Positions 24,588-32,847 of a stretch of 64,000 nt of DNA are shown here, piece after piece. The stretch covers positions 42,299 through 106,298 of the forward strand of contig NZ_JYOA01000002.1 of the NCBI RefSeq assembly GCF_000955805.1. Reading direction: 5' to 3'. The DNA is from Pseudomonas sp. 21 (GTDB taxonomy: Bacteria; Pseudomonadota; Gammaproteobacteria; Pseudomonadales; Pseudomonadaceae). The notes beneath the pieces are model-generated. The model searched no databases, was not told where the DNA came from, and saw nothing but the letters and a program-made list of their open reading frames with translations. Position numbers and translations under genes: made by a program. Position 1 is the first letter of the stretch, and each line of letters starts with the position of its first letter.

Positions 24588-25562
24588 TTACAGGGACGGG
24601 CGTGCGCCAGCGGCCTGGCTGCGTCGCCAGGCCGCTGGTGGGCAGCCGTATTCACGGCGAAAGGCGCGGCTGAAGGCGGTGTCTGTCTGGTAGCCGACGT
24701 CCTCGGCAATCCGCGCCAGCGGGGCGTTGCTGCCGCGCAGCAGGTTGGCCGCCAGCAGCATGCGCCACTGGGTGAGGTACTGCATCGGCGGGCAGCCCAC
24801 CAGGCCGAGGAAGCGCTCGGCCAGCACCGAGCGCGACGTGCCGGCGCAGCGCGCCAGTTCCTCCAGGCTCCAGGGATGCGCTGGCGACTTGTGCAGTGCG
24901 CCCAGGGCGCTGCCGACGATGCGGTCGTGCAGCCCGGCCAGCCAGCCGCTGCGGTCTTCGCCCTGTTCCTCCATGTACAGGCGCAGCACCTCGATGAACA
25001 GCACCTCCGCCAGCTTGGCCAGCACGCCGGCGCCGCCGGGGCGAGGTGAGCGCGCCTCGGCCAGCGCATAGCGCACCGAGGACTCCAGCCAGGCGCCCGC
25101 GGCTGAGCCGCGCACGTTGACCTTCACCAGCGCCGGCAGCCCTGCGAGCAGCAGCCTCGCCAGCCGTGCGTCGCAGGCGAGGTAGCCGCAGACCAGGCGC
25201 GTCGTTGCGCCGCCGCCGCCATAGGCCAGCTGGCGTGGCCGACGAGCCAGCACCGCGTCCAGTCGCGCTCCCGTGGCGGGTGGGACGCCGGGTTGCGAGG
25301 CCATGCGGTGGGCGTGGCCCTGAGGGAAGATCACCGCGTCGCCGGCCACCAGTCGCACCGGCTCGGCCCTGCCCATCTCAACGAAGCATTCTCCCTCGGT
25401 GATGAGGTGGAAGATCACCACCTGTTCGGCGCCGGGCTCCAGCAGTTCGACCACCGAATCCGCCCGTGGCGATTGATAGCACCAGGGCGCGGTGAAGCGC
25501 GCATTGATGAAGATCGCGCCGACCAACCGGACCACGCGCAGGGTTTCCGACAACGCGTCCAT
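24588..25562 (-). CDS. AraC-family regulator with cupin-type N-terminal domain
   Basis: Regulator of 324 aa. The N-terminal region is a cupin-like sensor (AEQVVIFHLITEGECFVEMG; AGDAVIFPQGHAHRM) of the AraC-binding type. The C-terminal region has two HTH motifs (SLEELARCAGTSRSVLAERF; ARIAEDVGYQTDTAFSRAFR). The start ATG (25562) shares its A with the TGA of the OsmC gene (TGATG), so the two are translationally coupled. The frame continues upstream, but only as a shadow of the OsmC gene. The regulon is unknown; OsmC is the obvious candidate. Confidence 0.88.
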   Translation of the reverse strand: MDALSETLRVVRLVGAIFINARFTAPWCYQSPRADSVVELLEPGAEQVVIFHLITEGECFVEMGRAEPVRLVAGDAVIFPQGHAHRMASQPGVPPATGARLDAVLARRPRQLAYGGGGATTRLVCGYLACDARLARLLLAGLPALVKVNVRGSAAGAWLESSVRYALAEARSPRPGGAGVLAKLAEVLFIEVLRLYMEEQGEDRSGWLAGLHDRIVGSALGALHKSPAHPWSLEELARCAGTSRSVLAERFLGLVGCPPMQYLTQWRMLLAANLLRGSNAPLARIAEDVGYQTDTAFSRAFRREYGCPPAAWRRSQAAGARPSL

Positions 25563-26095
25563 CAGGGGGCGCTGCTGTGGATGTCCAGGCGCACCGGTAC
25601 GGCTTCGGCGAGCGCACTGAGCATCGGGGAGACGCGCATGGCCTGCTCGACCATCTCGCGTACCTCGGCATCCGGGGTGCCCGGCACGCTGATGCTGACC
25701 CGCACGTGGATCGCCAGCGGGCCAGCGGAGATGCGCCGGCCATCTTCGCGGGGCAGCCCGAGCAGGCCGTGCAGGTCGGTGTCGCTGGTGACTTCCGCCT
25801 CCAGCCGCTGTGGCTGCATGCCGCGTTCGGCTGCCAGCATGGCGATGCGCGTAATGGCGCAGGAGGCCAGTGCGGCGCGCAGCAGCCAGCCCGGGCTGAC
25901 GCGCTCGCCATCGCCACCCAGCTCCTGCGGCAGGTCGGTATGGATCAGGTTGCCGTCCGGATGGCGGGTCTGCGTCTTGCCGCCGCCTTCCCAGAGCGCG
26001 GTGGCGGGGACATCGCGGACCTGGGCGACGCCCGGCCGCTGGCGCACCAGGCGCTCCAGGCGCTGCTGGGCGGCGAGGATGGTTTGCGTGCTCAT
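25562..26095 (-). CDS. OsmC family protein
   Basis: Predicted OsmC/Ohr-fold protein, 177 aa. GLSPGWLL-type core seen as GERVSPGWLLRAALASCAIT (88-107), with the conserved cysteine in ASCAIT, then the RLDLEVSSDTDL-like segment RLEAEVTSDTDLHGLLGL. Family members reduce organic hydroperoxides or act in related stress responses. Only one of the two peroxidatic cysteines is obvious to me, so peroxidase activity is not assured. Strong ribosome site GGAGG before the ATG at 26095. First gene of a two-gene operon with the AraC regulator. Confidence 0.82.
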   Translation of the reverse strand: MSTQTILAAQQRLERLVRQRPGVAQVRDVPATALWEGGGKTQTRHPDGNLIHTDLPQELGGDGERVSPGWLLRAALASCAITRIAMLAAERGMQPQRLEAEVTSDTDLHGLLGLPREDGRRISAGPLAIHVRVSISVPGTPDAEVREMVEQAMRVSPMLSALAEAVPVRLDIHSSAP

Positions 26096-26278
26096 CAAGG
26101 GGCGCCTCCGGGACGAGGTTCTCAGTCGAAGTCTGGGCGCGAAAGCGAAGCCGCGGCGGGTCGCCGGACGATCGGACAGGCAACACCGACGCTGGAGCAG
26201 GACGCCTGTCAGGCCGCGATGCAGCATAAAGGTGCGGGATGTCGCGGTACCCGCATCAGCCCACCAATGGAGAGTGTC

Positions 26279-26551
26279 ATGCCGAAGTTCGTCATAGAGC
26301 GCGAGATCCCCGGCGCCGGAGCCCTGACCGCCCGCGATTTCCAGGCCATCGCGCAGAAGTCCTGCAAGGTCTTGAACCAGTTGGGGCCGCAGGTGCAGTG
26401 GTTGCACAGCTACGTGGTCGCAGATCGCATCTACTGCCTGTACATCGCCCCCGACGAAGCCACCGTGCGAGAGCACGCGCGACTGGGCGGCTTCCCGGCC
26501 AATCGGATATCGCAGGTCGTCACCACCCTCGATCCGACCACGGCCGAATGA
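26279..26551 (+). CDS. DUF4242 (SCO4226-like) small protein
   Basis: Compact 90-residue ferredoxin-like-fold protein. MPKFVIEREIPGAGALTARD at the start, VQWLHSYVVADRIYCLYIAP in the middle and REHARLGGFPANRI near the end are typical of DUF4242, whose member SCO4226 was described as nickel-binding. The ATG at 26279 has GGAG 6 nt upstream. It is divergent from the OsmC gene and 28 bp upstream of a methyltransferase, probably co-transcribed with it. Confidence 0.8.
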   Translation: MPKFVIEREIPGAGALTARDFQAIAQKSCKVLNQLGPQVQWLHSYVVADRIYCLYIAPDEATVREHARLGGFPANRISQVVTTLDPTTAE

Positions 26552-26579
26552 GGCGTCCCCGCGCCTGGAGAACGACAAG

Positions 26580-27392
26580 ATGAATGCCCCTGTAGATCTC
26601 AATGCCCTGAAACAACGCCAGATGGCCACCTGGGCCAGCGGCGACTACGCCGTGATCGGCACCACCCTGCAGATTGTCGGCGAGCGCCTGGCCGAGGCCT
26701 GTGACCTGCTCTGCGATGAGCGGGTGCTGGACGTTGCCGCGGGCAACGGCAACGTCACCCTGGCCGCCGCCCGGCGTGGTTGCCGGGTAATGTCCACCGA
26801 CTACGTGCCGCGATTGCTGGAACTGGGCGCCGAGCGCGCCCGTGCCGAACATCTGGAGGTGGAGTTCCGCGAGGCCGATGCCGAGGCGCTGCCCTTCGCG
26901 ACGGGCAGTTTCGATGCCGTCGTCTCGACCTTCGGCGTGATGTTCACCCCGGACCAGACCAGGGCGGCGAGCGAGCTGGCGCGGGTCTGCCGCTCGGGAG
27001 GGCGCATCGGCCTGGCCAACTGGACGCCCGAAGGCTTCATCGGCCAGGTGTTCAAGGTGCTCTCCGGATACGTGCCGCCCGCGCCGGGCGTACGCCCGCC
27101 ATCGGGCTGGGGGCGCGAAGAGTACCTGCATGAACTGTTTGGTGATTCCATCGGCGGGCTGCGCGCAACTCGCCAGACCTTCAACTTCCGATATCGCTCG
27201 CCGGCGCATTTTATCGAGGTGTTCCGCAACTGGTACGGACCGGTGCACAAGGCCTTCGCCAGCTTGCCGGAGGCGGACGCCACGGCGCTGGAGCGCGACC
27301 TCACGCAACTGCTGGAGCGCAGCAACAGTGCTGGCCCGTCTTCCCTGGTGATTCCCAGCGAATACCTGGAAGTGGTGATCGTGCGTCGTTGA
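26580..27392 (+). CDS. class I SAM-dependent methyltransferase
   Basis: Rossmann-fold methyltransferase, 270 aa. The SAM-binding glycine motif VLDVAAGNGNVTLAAARRG (about 49-67), the acidic strand end VEFREADAEALPF and the FDAVVSTFGVMF motif place it in the Methyltransf_11/25 group. The substrate is unknown; small-molecule methylation is likely. It lies 28 bp after the DUF4242 gene with GGAG before the ATG. A bidirectional terminator follows. Confidence 0.85.
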   Translation: MNAPVDLNALKQRQMATWASGDYAVIGTTLQIVGERLAEACDLLCDERVLDVAAGNGNVTLAAARRGCRVMSTDYVPRLLELGAERARAEHLEVEFREADAEALPFATGSFDAVVSTFGVMFTPDQTRAASELARVCRSGGRIGLANWTPEGFIGQVFKVLSGYVPPAPGVRPPSGWGREEYLHELFGDSIGGLRATRQTFNFRYRSPAHFIEVFRNWYGPVHKAFASLPEADATALERDLTQLLERSNSAGPSSLVIPSEYLEVVIVRR

Positions 27393-27403
27393 TGAGTGAT
27401 CAT

Positions 27404-27435
27404 CCCCACCGCCTATCGGGAGAAGGGCGGTGGGG
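27404..27435. terminator. bidirectional terminator between convergent genes
   Basis: CCCCACCGCC (27404-27413) and GGCGGTGGGG (27426-27435), a perfect 10-bp stem with a 12-nt loop. It lies between the methyltransferase and the triple-repeat gene, which converge here. Confidence 0.7.
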
Positions 27436-27450
27436 AGAACTGGGGTTTCC

Positions 27451-30162
27451 TCAGCGGTTGTTGCTGATCACTACCTGCAGTGTCCCCTGGCGGTCATTGA
27501 AGTAGCTCTGATTGGTGAACAGATAATCGCCCACCTGGACATTCCGCTCTATCAACTGGCGCCCGGCTTCGGTGAGCTTGGGCTCGCGCAGCAGTGCTGC
27601 TCGCTCACTCTCGGTCACCTGGTGCACATCGGGGAATGTTGCGGTACTCCGAAGGCTGCCATCGAAGTTGTAGACCTTCATGGTTTCGGCGCGAACACCC
27701 GCCTGGTAGTCGGCCTGGGTGACAACCTGGTGAAGGAACACGTTGTTCCCGGAGGAGAAACCGTCCAGACGAACGATGCCCCTCGCGTCGCTGAGACCAA
27801 GGCGCATGATCGCGCCAGCGTTCCAGTTTTGCCCGTCGGGGGCCAGGCCCAGGTAGGAGCTGGTACCGAAGATCATCGTGCCGGCCTTGGGCTTGCCGGC
27901 GCCAAGCACGCTGACCTGTACCGACAACGACTTGTTGATGCCCACCAACTCGATAGTCTGCCCCGCGGTTTCAACCTCGAAGGGAACGCCCTCGCTGCCT
28001 TCCGACGGGCCAATGCGCGTGCCGCCGATTTCGACAGTGAAATCCCATCCACCGGGGCGCTCGTACTTCAGGGTGACGCCGTCGCCGTGGCGAAGCTGCC
28101 TGAACTCCAGCAGTTGATAATGGCCGATCGGCAGGCTGAAGCTCTTGCACTGGGCGCCGTCGACCCGGTGGATCCCTCCTATCAGTTTCGACTCGTCGAC
28201 ATAGCCGTCGGCACCCGTGATCTGGCTGTACTCGATGCCTCGTGCAATCACGCCAAAGGCATAGCGGATAGTGTCGTTGGGCAGGGAGTAGCCATTGGCG
28301 TCGGCATCCGGTGTGCCGGCCCAGAGCTTCTTGCATAGCCTGACGTTAGGCTGTTCGCTGTTATGGAGCTTCACCTTGAGCGTTCCCTGACGCTCATAGA
28401 CGTAGTCGCGGGCTCCGCAGAGGTAGTCGCCTGCATGCAGACGTTGTCTGATCAGGTCACGCGCGGCGGCGTTGAGCTTCGGGTCGTGCAACAGTGCATC
28501 CAGGTCGGCTTGCGTCACGACGCGAACTTCGGGCACGTCGGTGATGAACCACGACGTGCCATCCAGCCGGAACACTTCCATTTGAGTGGCGCGCACGCCG
28601 GCTTCATAGTCGGCTTTCGGGATCACCTCGTGAATGAAGGCATTGCCGCCGGAGGTAAAGCCATCCAGACGAACGGTTCCCTGGGCGTCGGTAATGCCCA
28701 CCCGCAGCACAGCGGCAGCGTTCCAGTTAGATTTGTCGGGGAATATTCCGAGATAGGAACTGGTGCCGAAGAACGTCACGCCCGGCTTCAGGCGGCCGTC
28801 AGCGTACTTTTCCAGCAGCACTGAAAAGGTTTTGTTGATGCCGACCAGGGAGATTTCCTGCCCGTCCTTGCCCACCTCGAACGGCACGGCATTTTCATCG
28901 CCGATGGCTTGCACTTCGACGCCATCGATCTCGACTTTGAATTGCCAGCCGCCCATCTTGGCGAACTTGGGTTGGTCGCCGTCGTGGCGAACGATAGTGA
29001 ATTCATACAGGCGGTAATGACCCGGTGGCAACGAGAAGCTGTTGGTCTCATCGCCGCTCAGCCAGCGAACGCCTCCAATCAGGCGGCTTTCGTCGAGATA
29101 ACCATCCTCTGCGGCAATGTCGGCGAACGAGGTATCCGCACCGACCACGCCGAAGGCGAATTGCATCGTCGAGCCAGGCGCGGAATAGCCCTTGCTGTCC
29201 GAGCCCGGGACATAGGCCCAGAGTTTCTTGCACAGTTTGACATTGGGTACGCCGCCATTGTTGATCCTGGCGGTGAGCGTGCCCTGGCGATCGAAGAAGC
29301 ACTCCTGTGGACCGCACAGATAGTCCCCGGCATGCAGGTGTTGCCCGATCAGGTCACGCGCCGCGGCGTTGAGCCTGGGGTCGCGCAAGAGCGTATCGAG
29401 GTTAGCCTGGGTCACCTGCTGGGCCGGAAGAAAGCCACAACTGAACCACGCTGTGCCATCGGGGCGGAGCACATCCATCTGTGTGGCGCGGACTCCCGCC
29501 TCATAGTCGCTCCTGGGTATGACTTCATGGATGAAGCCGTTGCAGCCGGAGGTGAAGCCATCCAGGCGTGCGGTCCCCTGGTGGTCGGTCACGCCCATGC
29601 TCAGGATGGCCGAGGCGTTCCAGTTCATCGTGTCGGGGAATATGCCCAGGTACGAGGTGGTGCCGAAGAACATCACGCCAGGCTTCAACTGGCCGCTCGT
29701 GCGCTTTTCCACCTGCACCGAAAAGGATTTGTTGATGCCGACGATGGAGTGGCGCGGTCTGTCGTTGCGCACGTCGAACGGTACGGCGTTTTCATCGTCG
29801 ATGGCCGGTACCTCGACGCCATTGATCTCCGCCTTGAACTGCCAGCCGCCCATCTTGGCGAATTTGGGCTGTTCGTCACCGTGGCGCACGACAGTGAATT
29901 CGTAGAGTCGATAGCGGCCGGGGCGAAGCTCGATGAAGAGGCTCTGGTCGCCGCTGATCCAGTGAATCCCACCGATCAGCAGGCTCTCGTTGAGGTACCC
30001 GTCTGCGGCGGCGATGTCGGCGAAACAGGTATCAGCGCCGACCACGCCGAAGGCAAAGCGCTGGGTTGGCTCTGGGGCAGAGTAGCCCGCGGTGTCAGAG
30101 CCAGGCGTATAAGCCCAGATTTTCTTGGACAGTTCTACCAGGCAGTAAGAATCAGTAACCAT
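27451..30162 (-). CDS. unrecognised protein of three ~299-residue tandem repeats
   Basis: I do not recognise this 903-residue protein. It is three consecutive homologous units (about residues 8-306, 307-606 and 607-903). Each begins KK(L/I)WA-x-TPGSD-like, then GYSxP, FAFGVVGADT, DGYLxES-LIGG, a GHYRLYEF-type strand, GGWQFKxEIDG, VGINK(S/T)FSV, FFGTSSYLG, NWNA, (L/V)DGFTSGxN-FIHEV, DYEAGVRATQM and an end LNAAARDLI-x-LHAGDYLCG with RQGTL. Units 1 and 2 are closer to each other than to unit 3. No signal peptide, membrane segment or lipobox is seen; strand-rich, so probably soluble. ATG at 30162 with AAGGAG. Monocistronic and bounded by terminators. GC looks lower than its neighbours, hinting at acquisition. 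Confidence 0.8.
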   Translation of the reverse strand: MVTDSYCLVELSKKIWAYTPGSDTAGYSAPEPTQRFAFGVVGADTCFADIAAADGYLNESLLIGGIHWISGDQSLFIELRPGRYRLYEFTVVRHGDEQPKFAKMGGWQFKAEINGVEVPAIDDENAVPFDVRNDRPRHSIVGINKSFSVQVEKRTSGQLKPGVMFFGTTSYLGIFPDTMNWNASAILSMGVTDHQGTARLDGFTSGCNGFIHEVIPRSDYEAGVRATQMDVLRPDGTAWFSCGFLPAQQVTQANLDTLLRDPRLNAAARDLIGQHLHAGDYLCGPQECFFDRQGTLTARINNGGVPNVKLCKKLWAYVPGSDSKGYSAPGSTMQFAFGVVGADTSFADIAAEDGYLDESRLIGGVRWLSGDETNSFSLPPGHYRLYEFTIVRHDGDQPKFAKMGGWQFKVEIDGVEVQAIGDENAVPFEVGKDGQEISLVGINKTFSVLLEKYADGRLKPGVTFFGTSSYLGIFPDKSNWNAAAVLRVGITDAQGTVRLDGFTSGGNAFIHEVIPKADYEAGVRATQMEVFRLDGTSWFITDVPEVRVVTQADLDALLHDPKLNAAARDLIRQRLHAGDYLCGARDYVYERQGTLKVKLHNSEQPNVRLCKKLWAGTPDADANGYSLPNDTIRYAFGVIARGIEYSQITGADGYVDESKLIGGIHRVDGAQCKSFSLPIGHYQLLEFRQLRHGDGVTLKYERPGGWDFTVEIGGTRIGPSEGSEGVPFEVETAGQTIELVGINKSLSVQVSVLGAGKPKAGTMIFGTSSYLGLAPDGQNWNAGAIMRLGLSDARGIVRLDGFSSGNNVFLHQVVTQADYQAGVRAETMKVYNFDGSLRSTATFPDVHQVTESERAALLREPKLTEAGRQLIERNVQVGDYLFTNQSYFNDRQGTLQVVISNNR
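27454..28344 (-). repeat. repeat unit 3 of the triple-repeat protein
   Basis: Encodes about residues 607-903, the most diverged unit (VRLCKKLWAGTPDADANGYS at its start). It ends exactly at the protein C-terminus with DRQGTLQVVISNNR, equivalent to the junction between other units. Confidence 0.75.
28345..29244 (-). repeat. repeat unit 2 of the triple-repeat protein
   Basis: Encodes about residues 307-606. It aligns with unit 1 without large gaps and is visibly similar at DNA level as well, for example around GGCGGAAATGACCCGG-like stretches coding for PGHYRLYEF. Confidence 0.75.
29245..30141 (-). repeat. repeat unit 1 of the triple-repeat protein
   Basis: Encodes about residues 8-306. It starts at LVELSKKIWAYTPGSDTAGY and ends at the DRQGTLTARINNGG junction. 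Confidence 0.75.
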
Positions 30163-30199
30163 GAAGCACACTCCTTGTACAGACACTGGATTGATCGTC

Positions 30200-30222
30200 G
30201 CCACGCGAGACAGGCGCGTGGC
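30200..30222. promoter_or_regulatory. hairpin/operator in the leader of the triple-repeat gene
   Basis: GCCACGCG (30200-30207) and CGCGTGGC (30215-30222), a perfect 8-bp inverted repeat with a 7-nt spacer, 38 bp upstream of the ATG. It could be an operator or an RNA hairpin. Confidence 0.45.
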
Positions 30223-30326
30223 TACAAGGGTTATCAACCAGATGTCGAGGAGTGGATATATGGTGCAGGCGCTGAGGGGTGTACGAAGGGTCCGAATGGA
30301 TAGGGCTTTTGTCGCGAGCCGTTAAG

Positions 30327-30352
30327 ACAAGCCCGCCGGACGGCAGGCTTGT
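30327..30352 (-). terminator. terminator of the monooxygenase-SDR operon
   Basis: ACAAGCC (30327-30333) and GGCTTGT (30346-30352) with additional inner G/C pairing. It lies 24 bp beyond the SDR stop on the minus strand. Confidence 0.65.
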
Positions 30353-30376
30353 TTCGACAGGGCGGGCCGCTCGATC

Positions 30377-31267
30377 CTAGTTGACCTCAGCGTTGCCTGC
30401 TTGTGCCTTGCGCTTGGGGCTGGGTGCAAAACGCTTGGCCAGCTTCATGCTGCCAGTGACCACCTTCTGGTACCAGACTGGCAGCAGGCGCAGCATCACG
30501 TCGATGGCGTGGGCATCCGGGCCGATCAGGATGCGCCGCGAATCGCGTTCCACGCCGCGAATGATCACCTGCGCGGCCTTCTGCGGGGTGGTACGCAACA
30601 GTTGGTCGTTGAACTGGCTGCGTGCCGCTTCGGCGTTCTGCCCGGTGACCTTGATCATGCTGTCGTTCATGCGCGCGGTCTTGGCGATGTTGGTCTTGAT
30701 CCCGCCGGGGTGCACGCAACTGGCGGAGACACCGCCGCGCTCCATGTCCAGCTCCTGGCGCAGCGACTCGGTGAAGCCGCGCACGGCGAACTTGGTGGCG
30801 TTGTAGGCGCTCATGCCTGGCTGGGAGAACAGCCCGAACACGCTCGACACGTTGACGATGTGGCCGTCACCGGAAGCCTTCAGGTGCGGCAGGAAGGCCT
30901 TGGTGCCGTAGACCACGCCCCAGAAGTTGATGTTGGTGATCCACTCGTATTCTTCATAGTCGCTGGCCTCCACGGTACCGGCGTGGGCGACGCCGGCGTT
31001 GTTGAACACCAGGTTGACCTTGCCGTGCTCGCGGGCGGCCTTGTCGGCCCAGGCGTGCACCTGCTCGCGGTCGGCGACGTTCACGGTGTCGATGGATACG
31101 CGCACGCCGGTGGAGGAGAGCAACTGGCGGGTTTCCTCGAGGCCTGCGGCGTTCACGTCCGCCAGGGCCAGGTGGCAGCCGCGCGAGGCCAACTCGATCG
31201 CCAGGGCGCGGCCGATGCCCGAACCTGCGCCCGTGATGGCGGCAACTTTGTTTTCGAAGTTCTTCAT
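30377..31267 (-). CDS. short-chain dehydrogenase/reductase
   Basis: Classical SDR, 296 aa. Cofactor motif TGAGSGIG (about 13-20), NNAGVAH near 91-97, catalytic Ser in HIVNVSSVFG and YNATK (YxxxK, near 157-161). The acidic ALADVN after the second strand suggests NAD(H) preference. The ATG at 31267 overlaps the TGA of the monooxygenase gene (ATGA), so the two are one operon. They likely act in sequence on a ketone or alcohol substrate. The longer frame is a shadow of the upstream gene. Confidence 0.92.
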   Translation of the reverse strand: MKNFENKVAAITGAGSGIGRALAIELASRGCHLALADVNAAGLEETRQLLSSTGVRVSIDTVNVADREQVHAWADKAAREHGKVNLVFNNAGVAHAGTVEASDYEEYEWITNINFWGVVYGTKAFLPHLKASGDGHIVNVSSVFGLFSQPGMSAYNATKFAVRGFTESLRQELDMERGGVSASCVHPGGIKTNIAKTARMNDSMIKVTGQNAEAARSQFNDQLLRTTPQKAAQVIIRGVERDSRRILIGPDAHAIDVMLRLLPVWYQKVVTGSMKLAKRFAPSPKRKAQAGNAEVN

Positions 31268-32817
31268 GCCGGCACCTCTTCTGCGTGGCGTTGGGGTTGG
31301 ACGACAGGGCTGGACAGCGGCTTGGACTTCAAATGATAGGCGCTGGGATCGAACTGGCTGGTCAGTGCGCGGAAGCGCCAGGTGAAGCCCGGCCACAGGG
31401 TGCAGTTGCGCCCGCTCACCGGGTGCAGGTACCAGCTCTTGCAGCCGCCGGTGTTCCACACGCTGTGGTTGAGGCCGCGCTGCAGCTTCTCGTTCCAGCG
31501 CTCCTGCACCTCTTGCTTGACTTCGACGCTCTGCAGCTCGCGACGGTCCATCAGCTTGATGGCGCCCAGCACGTAGGTGATCTGCGATTCGATCATGTAG
31601 ACCATGGAGTTGTGGCCCAGGCCGGTGTTCGGGCCCATGAGGAAGAACAGGTTGGGGAAGCCGCGGGTCATGGTGCCCTTGTAGGCTTCCGGGCCGTTCT
31701 TCCAGGTGTCGAGCAGGTCCACGCCGTCCCGGCCGAACACCACGCCGCGAGGGATCGGGTCATTGGCGGTGAAGCCGGTGCCGAAGATGATCGCGTCCAC
31801 CTGGCGCTCGCGGCCATCGCTGGTGATGATGCTGCCCGCCTTGATCTCGCGGATGCCGTCGACGATCACCGAGGAGTTGGAGGCCGCCAGTGCCGGGTAG
31901 TAGTTGTGCGACATGAGCACACGCTTGCAGCCGATGGTGTAGTCCGGGGTCAGCTTGCGGCGCAGGTCAGGGTCCTTGACTTGCTGGCGGATGAAGCGCT
32001 CGGCCAGCTTGCCCACCAGCTTCATCGCCCAGGGGGCGAAGGTGAAGCCCAGCACGCGACCTTCGAGCATGCTGTAGAGCGCGCCGCGCCAGAGCTTCTG
32101 CACCGCCGGGAAGTGGCGGAAACGCGCGCGTTCCTTCTCGCTGATGGCGCGGTCGGGCTTAGGCAGGATCCACGGTGCGGTGCGCTGGTAGAGATCGAGC
32201 TTGGCCACCAGCGGCTGGATTTCCGGGACGAACTGGATGGCCGAGGCGCCGGTGCCGATCACCGCGACGCGCTTGCCCTTGAGGTCGTAGTCATGGTCCC
32301 ACTGCTGGGAATGGAAGGCCTTGCCCTGGAAATTCTCCAGGCCCTTGAGCGCCGGGATCGACGGAATCGACAGGGCGCCCATGCCCGAGACCACGGCCTT
32401 GGCGGTGTAGTGGTTGCCGGCGGCGTCGAACAGGTGCCAGAGCTGTTGCTCCTCGTTCCACTCCAGGCGCGCCATCTCGGTGTTGAGCAGCGTCTTGTCT
32501 TCCAGGCGGTACTTCGCCCAGCACTTCTCCAGGTACGCGCGGATTTCCGGCTGGCGGGCGAACATGCGCGTCCAGTCCGGGTTCGGCTCGAAAGAGAAGG
32601 AGTAGACGTGGGACTGCACGTCGCAGGCGCAGCCCGGGTAGTTGTTGACCCGCCAGGTGCCGCCGACGCCGGCATCCTTCTCGAACAGCAGGAAGTCGTT
32701 CTCGCCTTCCTGCTTCAGGCGGATCGCCATGCCGAGGCCGGAGAACCCGGTACCGATGATGGCGACCTTGCAGTGTCTGGGGGCAGTCTTTGGTTGGGTA
32801 CTCACAACCGTACTCAT
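31264..32817 (-). CDS. flavin-containing (Baeyer-Villiger type) monooxygenase
   Basis: FAD/NADPH-dependent monooxygenase, 517 aa. FAD motif VAIIGTGFSGLG (about 18-29), the GGTWRVNNYPGCACD region, BVMO-like fingerprint FQGKAFHSQQWDHD (near 165-178) and NADPH motif VAVIGTGASAIQFVP (near 186-200). Such enzymes convert ketones to esters or oxidise heteroatoms. ATG at 32817 chosen because AGGAG sits 7 nt upstream; a GTG 6 bp earlier is the alternative. First gene of the operon with the SDR, divergent from a TetR regulator. Confidence 0.92.
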   Translation of the reverse strand: MSTVVSTQPKTAPRHCKVAIIGTGFSGLGMAIRLKQEGENDFLLFEKDAGVGGTWRVNNYPGCACDVQSHVYSFSFEPNPDWTRMFARQPEIRAYLEKCWAKYRLEDKTLLNTEMARLEWNEEQQLWHLFDAAGNHYTAKAVVSGMGALSIPSIPALKGLENFQGKAFHSQQWDHDYDLKGKRVAVIGTGASAIQFVPEIQPLVAKLDLYQRTAPWILPKPDRAISEKERARFRHFPAVQKLWRGALYSMLEGRVLGFTFAPWAMKLVGKLAERFIRQQVKDPDLRRKLTPDYTIGCKRVLMSHNYYPALAASNSSVIVDGIREIKAGSIITSDGRERQVDAIIFGTGFTANDPIPRGVVFGRDGVDLLDTWKNGPEAYKGTMTRGFPNLFFLMGPNTGLGHNSMVYMIESQITYVLGAIKLMDRRELQSVEVKQEVQERWNEKLQRGLNHSVWNTGGCKSWYLHPVSGRNCTLWPGFTWRFRALTSQFDPSAYHLKSKPLSSPVVQPQRHAEEVPA

Positions 32818-32847
32818 GGCCACGCTCCTGTTATGATTATTGCTGGC

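Noticed and set aside
24588-26186. A 532-residue protein fusing an Arg/Pro-rich region to the AraC regulator
   Set aside because: The N-terminal part is an out-of-frame reading of the OsmC gene. The real start overlaps the OsmC stop at 25562.
28909-30303. Plus-strand frame opposite the triple-repeat gene
   Set aside because: Because the real gene is repetitive, the antisense frame also looks repetitive. It lacks a ribosome site, and only the minus-strand product has folded-protein composition.
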